A DNA stretch of 50,320 nt from Caldibacillus debilis DSM 16016. GTDB taxonomy: Bacteria; Bacillota; Bacilli; Bacillales; Caldibacillaceae. Positions 18,759-27,900 of the stretch are shown here, piece after piece. The notes under the pieces were generated by a model. It worked only from the letters and a program-made list of their open reading frames with translations. It had not been told where the DNA came from and ran no database searches. The stretch lies in assembly GCF_000383875.1 (NCBI RefSeq), contig NZ_KB912885.1, positions 1 through 50,320 of the forward strand, in the 5' to 3' direction. The stretch's first letter is position 1. Each line of letters opens with the position of its first letter. A program made the position numbers and the translations under genes.

Positions 18759-18765
18759 TTCGACA
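18759..18765 (-). promoter_or_regulatory. Second exact Spo0A box upstream of spoIIE
   Basis: Exact TGTCGAA on the minus strand, 26 bp from the previous box. Confidence 0.6.
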
Positions 18766-18781
18766 CCCTTGCAAAACAAAA

Positions 18782-18825
18782 GGGCATGATCTGTAAAACA
18801 AAAACAGATCATGCCCCGTTTTTTT
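18782..18825. terminator. Bidirectional-looking terminator upstream of spoIIE
   Basis: 13-bp perfect stem GGGCATGATCTGT/ACAGATCATGCCC with a 9-nt loop. A T7 run follows on the plus strand and TTTTGTTTT on the minus strand. Acts as a second stop after yabR and insulates the spoIIE promoter. Confidence 0.8.
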
Positions 18826-18837
18826 GTCCGAAAATGA

Positions 18838-18870
18838 AAGCTGCCCCAAAAGGCCATTTTGGGGCAGCTT
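18838..18870 (-). terminator. yabR terminator
   Basis: 14-bp perfect stem AAGCTGCCCCAAAA paired with its complement around a GGCCA loop, followed by TTTCATTTT on the minus strand. Confidence 0.8.
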
Positions 18871-18949
18871 CCGTATATGGAAAAAGTGAATGCCACTTGT
18901 CCGTTCCTTTTTCTCATCCGGTGCACCGCAAATCTTCTTCGGCAGCAAG

Positions 18950-19351
18950 TTACCCTCTCCGTCCGCCCCTTCCCCCTCTTCTCGATTCGTTGTGGCGTTT
19001 CAGCGAAGCCAGCCGGTCTTCGCTTTCCTTTAAGAAGCGGGCGATCTTTTGTTCGAAACTTTCTTTCGCTGCCCGATCCATCATCCTTTTGTGATGATTT
19101 CCGGAACCGGATGCCTTTTCCTTCGCCTTCCGGATCGACAAGGCGATTTTTCCGTTCTTTTCCACATGCAGGACCTTCACTTCCACTTGATCGCCGATCT
19201 TCAAATAGTCGTGGATATCCTTCACATACGTGTCGGCCACTTCGCTGATGTGGACAAGACCCGTTACTCCCTCCGGCAGCTCGATAAACGCTCCGAATTT
19301 GGTAATACCCGTAACCTTTCCTTGCAACTTGCTGCCTACTTCAATTGACAT
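18950..19351 (-). CDS. yabR: S1-domain RNA-binding protein (YabR, general stress protein 13 family)
   Basis: 133 residues. One S1 RNA-binding domain (about 1-75: GSKLQGKVTGITKFGAFIELPEG, GLVHISEV, GDQVEVKVL), then a charged linker and a basic RG-rich tail (ESRRGGRGGRRG). ATG preceded by AAGGAGG. Has its own strong promoter and terminator, located between divIC and spoIIE as in B. subtilis. Precise RNA target unknown. Confidence 0.95.
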   Translation of the reverse strand: MSIEVGSKLQGKVTGITKFGAFIELPEGVTGLVHISEVADTYVKDIHDYLKIGDQVEVKVLHVEKNGKIALSIRKAKEKASGSGNHHKRMMDRAAKESFEQKIARFLKESEDRLASLKRHNESRRGGRGGRRG

Positions 19352-19398
19352 AAAAAAGAACTTCCTCCTTAAAAATTAAAAAAATACAGTTATTGTAT

Positions 19399-19428
19399 AT
19401 TATATCGATTTAAAGCAAAGAATGTCAA
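19399..19428 (-). promoter_or_regulatory. Sigma-A promoter of yabR
   Basis: Perfect TTGACA (19423-19428) and TATAAT (19399-19404) with 18-bp spacing, about 40 nt before the start codon. Confidence 0.82.
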
Positions 19429-19511
19429 TTCGGGAAGGGGCTAATAAAAAGCGCGTTCCAGCCGCCTCGGGCCTTCCCCTGCCCGCCTCAGCCGCTCCCC
19501 ATCCGGCGGGG

Positions 19512-19895
19512 CTATTCGTCCTTTTCTTCATCTGGCGGAGCGAAGATGATCTCGTTCTCCCCGGACAAAAAGTATTCCTTCCGGGCGAATTTCCCGATAT
19601 ATTCCTCATCCTGCAATTTTTTGATCTCATCCTTCAAAACCGCCTGGCGATCCTTCAGCTGTTCATATTGTTTTTCCGCAGCCTCCAATTCCTTCCTCTT
19701 GCTGTCCAGCAGTTCGGACTGGGAAATGAGCGCCGAAGAATAAAAGTACAGCACGACGAATGCGACGGCGAAAAATGCCGTTAACCGCCGGATCAACAAT
19801 TTCCTTCTCCGCTCGTAGATCTTTTTCTTGACCTGCTCGTGGTTCAGGTAGGATTGCCTGATTTTCTGCCTCGCCCTTTCGTTTTTGATCGCCAT
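19512..19895 (-). CDS. divIC: Cell division protein DivIC (FtsB family)
   Basis: Divisome subunit that pairs with FtsL and DivIB/FtsQ to activate septal peptidoglycan synthesis. 127 residues (B. subtilis 125). Basic cytoplasmic N-terminus, one TM helix at about 35-55, then an extracytoplasmic coiled coil at about 58-97 (SELLDSKRKELEAAEKQYEQ). The frame is open upstream, but the ATG at 19895 follows AAAGGAGGG directly and fits the family length. Confidence 0.95.
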   Translation of the reverse strand: MAIKNERARQKIRQSYLNHEQVKKKIYERRRKLLIRRLTAFFAVAFVVLYFYSSALISQSELLDSKRKELEAAEKQYEQLKDRQAVLKDEIKKLQDEEYIGKFARKEYFLSGENEIIFAPPDEEKDE

Positions 19896-19912
19896 TCCCA
19901 GCCCTCCTTTTT

Positions 19913-20512
19913 TCAATGGAATAAATTCCATATCTTTTTAAAAAATCCTGCCGTATAATGAAGGGTTTTTTCAGTTCTTATTTTAATCGAACCGGGAACA
20001 GAAAGCCATAATTTTCGGAAAAGCTTTTGAAAGGGAAAGAAAAGGACCTTCGCAACCGCAAAAAGCAGTTTGCCGACCAGGATCAGCAGGCGGCGGACCA
20101 GAGCGTACAGGAAGAAAAGGACGGCGGCCGCAAGCCGGAAAATCCATCGCACCGGAGCGGCGACGAGAAGGCGGAAAACCCGTCCGAAAAATCGGAACAT
20201 CCGCTTTCCCAAGGCGATGATTCGATTGAGCAAAAAAAGATACAGGCTTTTGAACAGGCTCTGGTACATGGAAAACCCCAGCAGGATGGCCAGGAAAACA
20301 TAAAAACGGACTTCCCCTTCATTGATGGCATAAAGGATGGAAAAGGCGAGGAAGGCTTGGATGAGCCAAAAGAGAATATCATTGACAAAAACGAGGAAGG
20401 CCATCCGCTTTTTTTGCCCCATGATCCGGCTGTACGTATCAAAGGAGGCGCCGAGCCAGTTTCCGAGGGCGACCATGGCGGCCATCGTCTGCAATTGTTC
20501 GGAAAGGCTCAT
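19913..20512 (-). CDS. yabQ: Spore cortex biosynthesis membrane protein YabQ
   Basis: 199 residues with several TM helices in the first 90 (LSEQLQTMAAMVALGNWLG start) and further hydrophobic and basic helices to about 165. Required for spore cortex formation in B. subtilis and located around the forespore. The ATG overlaps the yabP stop by 4 nt, so the two are translationally coupled; divIC follows 17 nt later. Confidence 0.93.
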   Translation of the reverse strand: MSLSEQLQTMAAMVALGNWLGASFDTYSRIMGQKKRMAFLVFVNDILFWLIQAFLAFSILYAINEGEVRFYVFLAILLGFSMYQSLFKSLYLFLLNRIIALGKRMFRFFGRVFRLLVAAPVRWIFRLAAAVLFFLYALVRRLLILVGKLLFAVAKVLFFPFQKLFRKLWLSVPGSIKIRTEKTLHYTAGFFKKIWNLFH

Positions 20513-20814
20513 TTGAACAACTTGCTAAAGAATCCTTTAGCCTTGTCCCCCTGATGCTCCTCCAAATAGGCGAGGTCAAAAATCTTTCCCTTTATCGACA
20601 CGACGCCTTTGTCCACGTCCAAATTTTTCATTTGCAGATTTTGGCCGCGGATGGCCAAAAACCCCATGACCGTTTCCAGCAAAAACTCCTCGTTGTCGAA
20701 GCTTTCCACCTGTTTGACGCCCGTTATGTCCAAACTTTTGCGCCCCCGCAAAATCACGTCATGTTCCGCCGTCTGCCGCTGGTTTTCCGATTGATTATAG
20801 TACTGGTTCATCAT
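20509..20814 (-). CDS. yabP: Sporulation protein YabP
   Basis: 101 residues, YabP/YqfC family (B. subtilis YabP 100). RKSLDITGVKQVESFDNEEFLLET (written in pieces: ITGV near 30, SFDNEEF near 38) and FLAIRGQNL near 53 are family-typical; ends in a basic KGFFSKLFK. Mother-cell cortex gene in B. subtilis. ATG preceded by GGGGGATGA. A CATATGAAT in the upstream gap resembles a sigma-E -10 but has no good partner. Confidence 0.93.
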   Translation of the reverse strand: MMNQYYNQSENQRQTAEHDVILRGRKSLDITGVKQVESFDNEEFLLETVMGFLAIRGQNLQMKNLDVDKGVVSIKGKIFDLAYLEEHQGDKAKGFFSKLFK

Positions 20815-20920
20815 TCATCCCCCGATTCCACCAAGTTCATTGTTTTTATCACCATTCATATGCATGTCCCGGAGAAAGTAGACTAAAAACTTGGGGAGCC
20901 GGGGGGAAGGCCGGAAGACA

Positions 20921-21214
20921 TCAAGGGGAAGTTCCGTCCGGAAAAGGGGCTTCTTCCCCTTCCGCCCGCTCTTCCTTTAATACCGTATACATTTGGGACG
21001 CTTCCTGCTTCTTCGGATTTTCCTCCAATTTGTCGATCCGGACGGTCAGGATCCTTTCGCCGAAACGGATCGTCAGCTCATCGCCCGCTTTCACTTCGGA
21101 GCTCGCCTTCGCTTTTTTTCCGTTCAGCCAGATCCTTCCTTGATCCGCCACTTCCTTTGCCAGCGTCCGCCGCTTGATCAAGCGGGAAAGCTTCAAAAAT
21201 TTATCCAAACGCAA
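20921..21214 (-). CDS. rqcP: RNA-binding S4-domain protein RqcP
   Basis: Ribosome-associated quality control: stabilises P-site tRNA on the 50S subunit while RqcH adds alanine tails (B. subtilis YabO). 97 residues. S4 domain occupies about 1-60 (MRLDKFLKLSRLIKRRTLAKE, GRIWLNGKKAKASSEV). The acidic tail after 80 is less conserved. Separated from yabN by about 290 bp of GC-rich spacer, unlike the tight spacing in B. subtilis. Confidence 0.94.
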   Translation of the reverse strand: MRLDKFLKLSRLIKRRTLAKEVADQGRIWLNGKKAKASSEVKAGDELTIRFGERILTVRIDKLEENPKKQEASQMYTVLKEERAEGEEAPFPDGTSP

Positions 21215-21507
21215 ATCCTTTCACCCCTCCCTTTTCCCGAAAGTTTTCCGCGGAGTGTCCGCGGCCGCACCCCGAAAGGCATCCCCGTGGGCGGGGATCC
21301 GTCCTCCGGCGGCATCCTTTGCCACGAGCCCTTCTGCGTGAAACCCGACCTATGGTGCGGTCCTTTCCGCCCCGTTGGACGGAAAAGGCCGGCCGTCGGG
21401 CACAAGGGCACAAAACGCCGGGCCCGGCGGAAAATGCCCCCGGCTGCCCATCCTTATCAGCCGCCTTCCCGGCCCCGGAAGGAAAGTCCCCCTTGAAAAG
21501 GGGAAAA
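21215..21507. other. GC-rich spacer between yabN and rqcP; no gene seen
   Basis: 293 bp. Immediately after yabN comes a small hairpin CCCCTT/AAGGGG. No recognisable remnant of the second MazG repeat is found in any minus-strand frame. Confidence 0.5.
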
Positions 21508-22569
21508 TCACAGATCCTTTTCCTTTTCCTTCATTTCCTTCCAAATCTTTTTTACATCCTCCACCGACTTGGCCTCCCTGCCGGAAAACACATGGGGATG
21601 CCTGAAAATCAATTTTTTCACCAATTGTTCGATCACGTCGTCGACGGTGAAGTAACCTTGCTCCTCCCCGATTTGGGAATGGTGCATCACCTGGAGCAGC
21701 ACATCCCCCAGTTCCTCCACCATATGGCCCTCGTCCTTTTCCCGGATGGCCTCGATCAATTCCTCCGTTTCCTCCCGCAAATGGGGGATCAGCGATTCAT
21801 GGGTCTGCTTGCGGTCCCACGGACAGCCGCCGGGCCCCCTCAACGTTCTCACGACGCGGCGCAAATAATCGAATTGTTTGTACAAGATTTTTTCATCTTT
21901 CACGGGCGGGACGTAGACGCTCGTCAGATTTCCCGTCTGAAAGTTGCGGTCCAGTTCGTAAAGTTTCAATTTCTGCAGCCTTTCCCCGCTGCCACCCGCC
22001 TCGGAAACCAAATAGACGTCGTAGTCGTCCGGAAGGATTTCCATCAAGGTTAACTTCACTTCGGAGGCGATGTAAAAATCATAGACCTGGGCGATGACCA
22101 CGTGCTGGGTGACTTGGATGTCCTCCCTTTTCAAATTCGTCGCATCCAACAGCTGAAAGCCTTCCAGCGGATCGATCCGCAGCGTTTGAAAAAGGGAATC
22201 GAGGAAGCTGCCCCCGCCGTAAAAAACCAGTTCGACGCCCCTTTCGCCGCTTTTCTCCAGCAACAGCTGCACCGTTTTTTCCCCGACGAAGGGATGGCCG
22301 GGGACGGCATAGACGATTTCCCCGTGTTTTTCCGCATGTTCGAATAGAGTTGCCGCGATCTCATGGTATACATCGTCAAAATTCGGATGTTTTTCATATA
22401 TGCCGTCAAAGGAGGAGAAGCGCAGCCCTTCCCGTTCCAGATCCCGGACCGCCGGATGTTCCCTCGTCCGCAAAAAAACGGGGAGCGGGCCCTTCAACAG
22501 GCGGTAAACCCCCAGGGGCATCTGGTTGATATCCCCGGCGCCCAAACCGGTTACGATCATTTTTTTCAA
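21508..22569 (-). CDS. yabN: YabN: tetrapyrrole-methylase-like domain fused to a single MazG pyrophosphohydrolase domain
   Basis: 353 residues. Residues 1 to about 215 form a TP-methylase fold (VTGLGAGD 7-13; YAVPGHPFVGE near 103). Residues about 218-353 form one MazG NTP-pyrophosphohydrolase repeat: LRGPGGCPWDRKQTHESL, then EETEELIEAI and EELGDVLLQVMHH with the metal-binding acidic residues. B. subtilis YabN is about 489 residues and has a second MazG repeat, missing here; the frame closes with TGA after KEKEKDL. Probably hydrolyses non-canonical NTPs. Overlaps yabM by 4 nt. Confidence 0.93.
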   Translation of the reverse strand: MKKMIVTGLGAGDINQMPLGVYRLLKGPLPVFLRTREHPAVRDLEREGLRFSSFDGIYEKHPNFDDVYHEIAATLFEHAEKHGEIVYAVPGHPFVGEKTVQLLLEKSGERGVELVFYGGGSFLDSLFQTLRIDPLEGFQLLDATNLKREDIQVTQHVVIAQVYDFYIASEVKLTLMEILPDDYDVYLVSEAGGSGERLQKLKLYELDRNFQTGNLTSVYVPPVKDEKILYKQFDYLRRVVRTLRGPGGCPWDRKQTHESLIPHLREETEELIEAIREKDEGHMVEELGDVLLQVMHHSQIGEEQGYFTVDDVIEQLVKKLIFRHPHVFSGREAKSVEDVKKIWKEMKEKEKDL

Positions 22570-24161
22570 CAGGAATCCCCCCTATCGGTTTTCGGTAAAA
22601 AGCGGAGCAATTTTTCCCCGAAAGGAACGAGCAGCCATTCCGACTTCGTAAAAATTTTCCCCCGGGCGAGGACAAAACAAAACACGAATGCCCCAAAAAA
22701 GGAGGCAAAAAGGGATTGGAAGGCCGAAAACAGCCGGACCGGCGAATCCGGCAGCAGCCAGCCGCACAAGGCATTGAGGGCGCCCACCAGCGCCGCCATG
22801 GCCGCCAGGCTGCGGAACAGCACAAAGACAAAGTCCTTGGGAAAAAGGTCTTCCTTGATACGTTTTTTCAAAGCGGCAAAACAGAAGGCTGACATGGCCG
22901 CCAAGGCGAGATTGCTGGCAAGGGCCGCCCCCGGGATGCCGAACGCCCGGATGAACGCCGCATTGAACACAATCTTCGCGACGATCCCAGCCAAAACCCC
23001 ATAAAAGGGAAGAAGGGGATTGCCCATGCCTTGAAAAACGGCGGTAACGGCCATATTCGCCGCCAAAAATACGACGGTTAGGGCGAGGATCCTAAGCGGC
23101 AGCGTGCCCGCCGAATTTGTAAAGAGCATGATATTCAACGGCTCCATGATCATGATGAGCCCGACGGAAGCGGCGGCTCCGGCGGCAATGCTGAATTGCA
23201 CGGCGAGCCGGGCCAGCTTGTCGGCCTCCTCCTCCCTCCCCCGGCTCCTCATCTTCGCCATGATCGGAACAAGGGCGGAGGAGACGGAAACGGACAGGAT
23301 GATGCCGATCTGGACCAAAGGCTGCCCCCGGTCGAACACCCCTTTCATCGCTCTGGCCGCATCAAAATCCGTCCCTTTCGCCAGCAGGGACGGCAAAATT
23401 TGAAAATTGTCGATCAGCTGGAAAATCACCGGAACCATTCCGCAAACCGTCGCCGCCAAACCATGGAGCAAAACGGTTCCCAGCCTCACCCCATCGCCGG
23501 GAGCGGCCGGCTCAGGCCGGTTTTTCCGTCCCTTTCTCCGGAAAAAACAGAAAAGCAAAAATAGGAAACAAACAAGGCTTCCCGCCGCCGAGGCAACGGC
23601 CGCCCCTGCGCCGACGGCGTACAAATTTTTCCCGTTTGCGAAAAGCGCCGCGGCGGCCAATATCCCCCCGACGCGCACCGTTTGTTCCGCCACTTGGGAA
23701 ACCGCCGTCGGGACCATATTCCCCATGCCCTGAAAATAGCCGCGGAAAAGGGAGATGAAGGGCACGAACAAGAAGGGAAAGGCGACGGCGGCGATCAACG
23801 GGGCCAAATTCCCGTCGCCCATTTTTTTTGCGATCCAGTCCGCGCCGAAAAAAAGGAAAAGAAACAGGGAAAAACAGAGGGGGAAAAGGGCCAAAAAGGC
23901 ACGGAACAGCACGTTTTCCGACGGCCGCTCGGCATATAATTTCGAAACGATGACGGGGAAGCCGGCGCTTGCCATGGCCACGGCAATTCCGTAAAAGGGA
24001 TAAACCTGCTGATAAATGTAAAAACCGATATCGCCGACGATATTTTGAAAAGGGATGCGGTAGACGGCGCTTAAAATCTTCGTTGCGGCCGCCCCTGCGG
24101 ACAAAATGACCGCCCCTTTTACCATCAGCCTCTCCCCGGAAACCGGCGAATTGTTTTCCAT
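22566..24161 (-). CDS. yabM: MATE/MVF-superfamily polysaccharide flippase (YabM, SpoVB-like)
   Basis: 531 residues with about 14 TM helices spread over the whole length; opens with KGAVILSAGAAATKILSAVYRIPFQN, the SpoVB/YtgP N-terminal signature (residues 15-40). Likely flips a lipid-linked wall or cortex precursor across the membrane; substrate not established for YabM. Located between spoVT and yabN as in B. subtilis. Its stop overlaps the yabN start. Confidence 0.93.
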   Translation of the reverse strand: MENNSPVSGERLMVKGAVILSAGAAATKILSAVYRIPFQNIVGDIGFYIYQQVYPFYGIAVAMASAGFPVIVSKLYAERPSENVLFRAFLALFPLCFSLFLFLFFGADWIAKKMGDGNLAPLIAAVAFPFLFVPFISLFRGYFQGMGNMVPTAVSQVAEQTVRVGGILAAAALFANGKNLYAVGAGAAVASAAGSLVCFLFLLFCFFRRKGRKNRPEPAAPGDGVRLGTVLLHGLAATVCGMVPVIFQLIDNFQILPSLLAKGTDFDAARAMKGVFDRGQPLVQIGIILSVSVSSALVPIMAKMRSRGREEEADKLARLAVQFSIAAGAAASVGLIMIMEPLNIMLFTNSAGTLPLRILALTVVFLAANMAVTAVFQGMGNPLLPFYGVLAGIVAKIVFNAAFIRAFGIPGAALASNLALAAMSAFCFAALKKRIKEDLFPKDFVFVLFRSLAAMAALVGALNALCGWLLPDSPVRLFSAFQSLFASFFGAFVFCFVLARGKIFTKSEWLLVPFGEKLLRFLPKTDRGDSC

Positions 24162-24210
24162 TCCGTTTCTCCCTTCGCCACATCCTCATTCCATGGTATT
24201 AGTATAAAAG

Positions 24211-24238
24211 AAAAAAGAAGACAGGACCACTGCCTTCT
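24211..24238 (-). terminator. spoVT terminator
   Basis: 9-bp stem AGAAGGCAG/CTGTCTTCT (one G-U), loop TGGTC, followed by TTTTTCTTTT on the minus strand. Confidence 0.85.
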
Positions 24239-24253
24239 TCGGACGTTAAGCAT

Positions 24254-24790
24254 CTACTGTTCCATTTGTTTCGCCAAAAACCCCGCGGCGGTTTCCGCCG
24301 CTTTCTTCTCCACTTCTCCCAGTGCACGTTCTTTCGAACAGATGACGACCGAGCCGATCGGATCGCCGTTGGCGATAATCGGACTGACCGTATAGGAGGA
24401 AAATTCTTCTTCATTCCCTTCGACAATGGAAAAGGTTCCCCCGCGGGTTTCCAGAATGGAGGAACGTTCTTCCATGATCCTTTCCATTTGTTCGCTGATG
24501 TTTTTATTTAAGTATTCCTTTTTGGAACCTCCCGCAACGGCGATGACCGTATCCCGGTCGGTGATCAGCACAGTGCTCCCCAAACTGTCGAACAAAGCCT
24601 CCGCGTATTCCTTGGCAAAATCACCCAGTTCATTGATGGGAGAATATTTTTTTAAAATGACTTCCCCTTCGCGATCGACGAAGATTTCCAAAGGATCACC
24701 TTCGCGGATTCTCAACGTCCTTCGGATCTCCTTCGGAATGACTACGCGTCCCAAATCGTCAATGCGCCTTACGATACCAGTTGCTTTCAT
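24254..24790 (-). CDS. spoVT: Stage V sporulation protein T, AbrB-type regulator
   Basis: Forespore transcription regulator that modulates sigma-G genes. 178 residues, identical in length to B. subtilis SpoVT. AbrB-type swapped-hairpin DNA-binding domain at 1-50 (MKATGIVRRIDDLGRVVIPK), GAF-like domain at about 54-178 ending AAGFLAKQMEQ. The frame is open 12 codons further, but the ATG at 24790 gives the exact family start. Preceded by a sigma-G-type promoter. Paralogue of abrB at 44.5 kb. Confidence 0.98.
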   Translation of the reverse strand: MKATGIVRRIDDLGRVVIPKEIRRTLRIREGDPLEIFVDREGEVILKKYSPINELGDFAKEYAEALFDSLGSTVLITDRDTVIAVAGGSKKEYLNKNISEQMERIMEERSSILETRGGTFSIVEGNEEEFSSYTVSPIIANGDPIGSVVICSKERALGEVEKKAAETAAGFLAKQMEQ

Positions 24791-24863
24791 CTGGCTGCCT
24801 CGCTTTCTTTTGGTGTTTTTGAGCAAAGTTTTTCTGGGGAAATTTCATCCTTTATTTAACAAA

Positions 24864-24893
24864 TAGTATCTTTCATCCGGAAAGAACTATGCA
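24864..24893 (-). promoter_or_regulatory. Sigma-G promoter of spoVT
   Basis: TGCATA (24888-24893), 17-bp spacer, GATACTA (24864-24870); sigma-G consensus is about TGAATA-17/18-CATACTA. Agrees with the known forespore expression of spoVT. Confidence 0.75.
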
Positions 24894-24950
24894 TGGGAAA
24901 GTCTTTTTTTGGACGGCCGGGAAAAAACTGCTTCCGGCCCGGACGCCGGA

Positions 24951-27900
24951 TCAGGAAACGGATTTTTCCCGGGATCGCTGCGTAAGGGGCAATTTTTCGG
25001 CGAACTCGTGGACGGCTTCGAACCAGCCGTCTCCGGAAAAGGAATTCCGGTAGAAAACCACCTTTATTTTCTTTCCGTCCATCCCGAATCCGACCATCCG
25101 GCCGTAGGGTTTGGTGATCTGGAACAGCCTTTCCTTGTCCATGGTTTCCGTGGCCTCCTCCGTGAAAAGGAAGACGACCTGATCCTTGTCTTTTTTTATC
25201 GACTCGCAGCCTGCCGCCTTTGCGGAAATTTTGATTTCCGAAATCATGAACAAATTTTCCACTTCTCGCGGATAGCTGCCGAAACGGTCTTGCATCTCCT
25301 CCCGCAGCTCCCGGATGTCCTCCGGTGTTTTCAGCCCGCGGAAACGTTTGTACATCTCGATCTTTTGATTGCCGTCGGAAATATAGGCATCCGGGATATA
25401 GGCATCGATGTCCAGATCGATTTCGACCTCCTTCTCTTCCTTGGGCTGAATCCCTTTCCTTTTTTCGATCGCTTCCTTAAGCATTTGGGAATAGAGGTCA
25501 AAACCGACCGATTCAATAAATCCGTGCTGCTGCGGGCCCAAAATGTTCCCCGTCCCCCGGATGGCCAAATCCCGCATGGCGATCTTGAAGCCGGAGCCGA
25601 GCTCGGTATATTCCTTGATCGCCTGCAGCCGTTTTTCCGCCACTTCGGTCAAAACCTTATCTTTCCGATAGGTAAAGTAGGCATAAGCCACCCGGTTGGA
25701 GCGTCCGACCCGGCCCCGCAGCTGATACAGCTGGGAAAGTCCCAGCCGGTCGGCGTTTTCCACGATGAGGGTATTGACGTTCGGGATGTCGACGCCGGTT
25801 TCGATGATCGTCGTGCTGACCAGGACATCGTATTCCCCTTCGATGAAGGAGAGCATCACATTTTCCAACTCCGCCTCGGACATCCGCCCGTGGGCGTAAA
25901 TCACCCGCGCATCCGGCACGAGCAGGGAGATTTCTTCTGCTTTTCTGTCAATATCCTCAATATTGTTATACAGGTAATAAATCTGCCCTTCCCGGGCCAG
26001 CTCCCTTTCGATCGCTTCCTTCACGACGTGGGTGCTGTACTCCATGACGTAGGTTTGAACGGGGAAGCGGTTTTCCGGAGGCGTTTCGATGATCGACAAA
26101 TCGCGCACCCCGAGGAGCGACATGTGCAGCGTCCGCGGAATGGGCGTCGCCGTCAAAGTCAGCACGTCGATGTTCGTTTTCAACTGTTTGATCTTTTCTT
26201 TATGGGTAACGCCGAAGCGTTGTTCTTCGTCGATAATGAGCAGGCCCAGATCATGGAACTGGACATCCTTGGACAGGAGGCGGTGGGTGCCGACGACGAT
26301 GTCGATCGTCCCGTTTTTCAGCTGCTTGATCGTTTCCTGTTGTTCCTTTCGCGTGCGGAACCGGCTCAGCATTCCGATCTTCACTGGGAAATCGTGGAAT
26401 CGCTCCCGCATCGTTTCGTAATGCTGCTGGGCCAAAATCGTCGTCGGGACGAGGAAGGCCACCTGTTTGTTGTCCATGACCGCCTTAAATGCGGCCCGCA
26501 AGGCGACTTCCGTTTTTCCGTATCCCACGTCGCCGCAGAGGAGCCGGTCCATCGGTTTGGGGCGCTCCATATCCTTCTTGACTTCCATGATCGAGCGGAG
26601 CTGATCCTCCGTCTCCTTATAGGGAAATGCGGCCTCGAATTCCTTTTGCAGCTCGGTATCGGGGGAAAAGGCGAACCCCGGGGTCGCCTCCCGCTCGGCG
26701 TACAGTTTGATCAAATCCTCGGCGATGTCCTGGACGGAAGACTCGACCTTTTTCTTGACCCGCTTCCATTCGCTGCCGCCCAATTTGTAAATCTTCGGTT
26801 CCTTGCCTTCCGTTCCGACATATTTTTGCACCAGATGAATCTGGTCGATCGGCACATACAGTTTGTCGTTGCCCTTATATTTGATCTTTAAATAGTCCCT
26901 GTGCACGCCGTCGATGATCAGCGTTTCGATTCCCAGGTACTTGCCGATGCCGTGGTTGACGTGGACCACGTAATCGCCCGGCTTCAATTCGGTGTAGGTC
27001 TGTATTCTCTCGGCGTTGGATAATTTCTGTTTTCCCGCCTTTTTCCTCTTCCTTTTTTTGAAAAGTTCCTGTTCGTCGATGACCGCCACTTTATGCACGG
27101 CGATTTCAAACCCGGTCTGCAGATGGCCGATGACGATCTGGGGCTTCCCTTCGAGGATCCTTTCCCCGCTCCGGTTGTCCACGGCCTCCAAACCGTAATC
27201 GTAAAAGACGCCGGCGGTCTTCTCCGCCCGTTCTTCATCCCCGCAGAGAAAGATCACCGTGTAATTTTGCTTTTTCCAGCGTTCCATCTCCGTTTTCAAA
27301 ATGTTCATCTGACCGTGGAACGTCTGCATCGGCCTCGCGGGGAGATTGAGGATGTTTTGCGGATTCACGTTCGGGATATGCCGCAAAAACAGCGAGAAGT
27401 AAACGATCGGCGAGCCGGAATTTTTGATCAGGTCCATGACGTCATGGGCGACGGTCAAATCGTGGACGATTTTCCCCTCGCCGATCAAACTGGTGATCCA
27501 TTCGGCCTCTTCTTTATCGAGGGATTCCAGCATTTCGTTCATCCTCGATATCTCATCGACGCAGATGATCGCATTCCGCCCCGCGTAATCTAGTAAACTC
27601 GCAGGCCGGTCGTAGGCCATGGAAAGATATTTGTACATGTCGTCCGGCAGCTGCCCGTTTTGCATCCGTTCGATATCATGCCGGATGTTTTCCGCCATCG
27701 CCGCTTTCGTTTGCTCGTCTTTGATAATCTTTAAGCTTTTGTGCAATTTTTCTTCCAATTGGCGAATGACCGATTCCAGATGCTGTTTTTCCAAAATATA
27801 TTCGGAAGCCGGGCCGATCACCGCCTCCTCCAGTTCCCCGGAAGATTTCTGCGTTTCCACGGAAAAGGTGCGGATCGAATCGATGACGTTGTCGAACAGC

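Noticed and set aside
21193-21411. Small minus-strand open frames between yabN and rqcP
   Set aside because: No ribosome site, no similarity to MazG, composition of GC-rich spacer.
24909-26891. 660-codon plus-strand open frame opposite mfd
   Set aside because: Complete overlap with the conserved mfd sequence; the translation has the Phe/His/Gln-rich look of a reverse-strand shadow.
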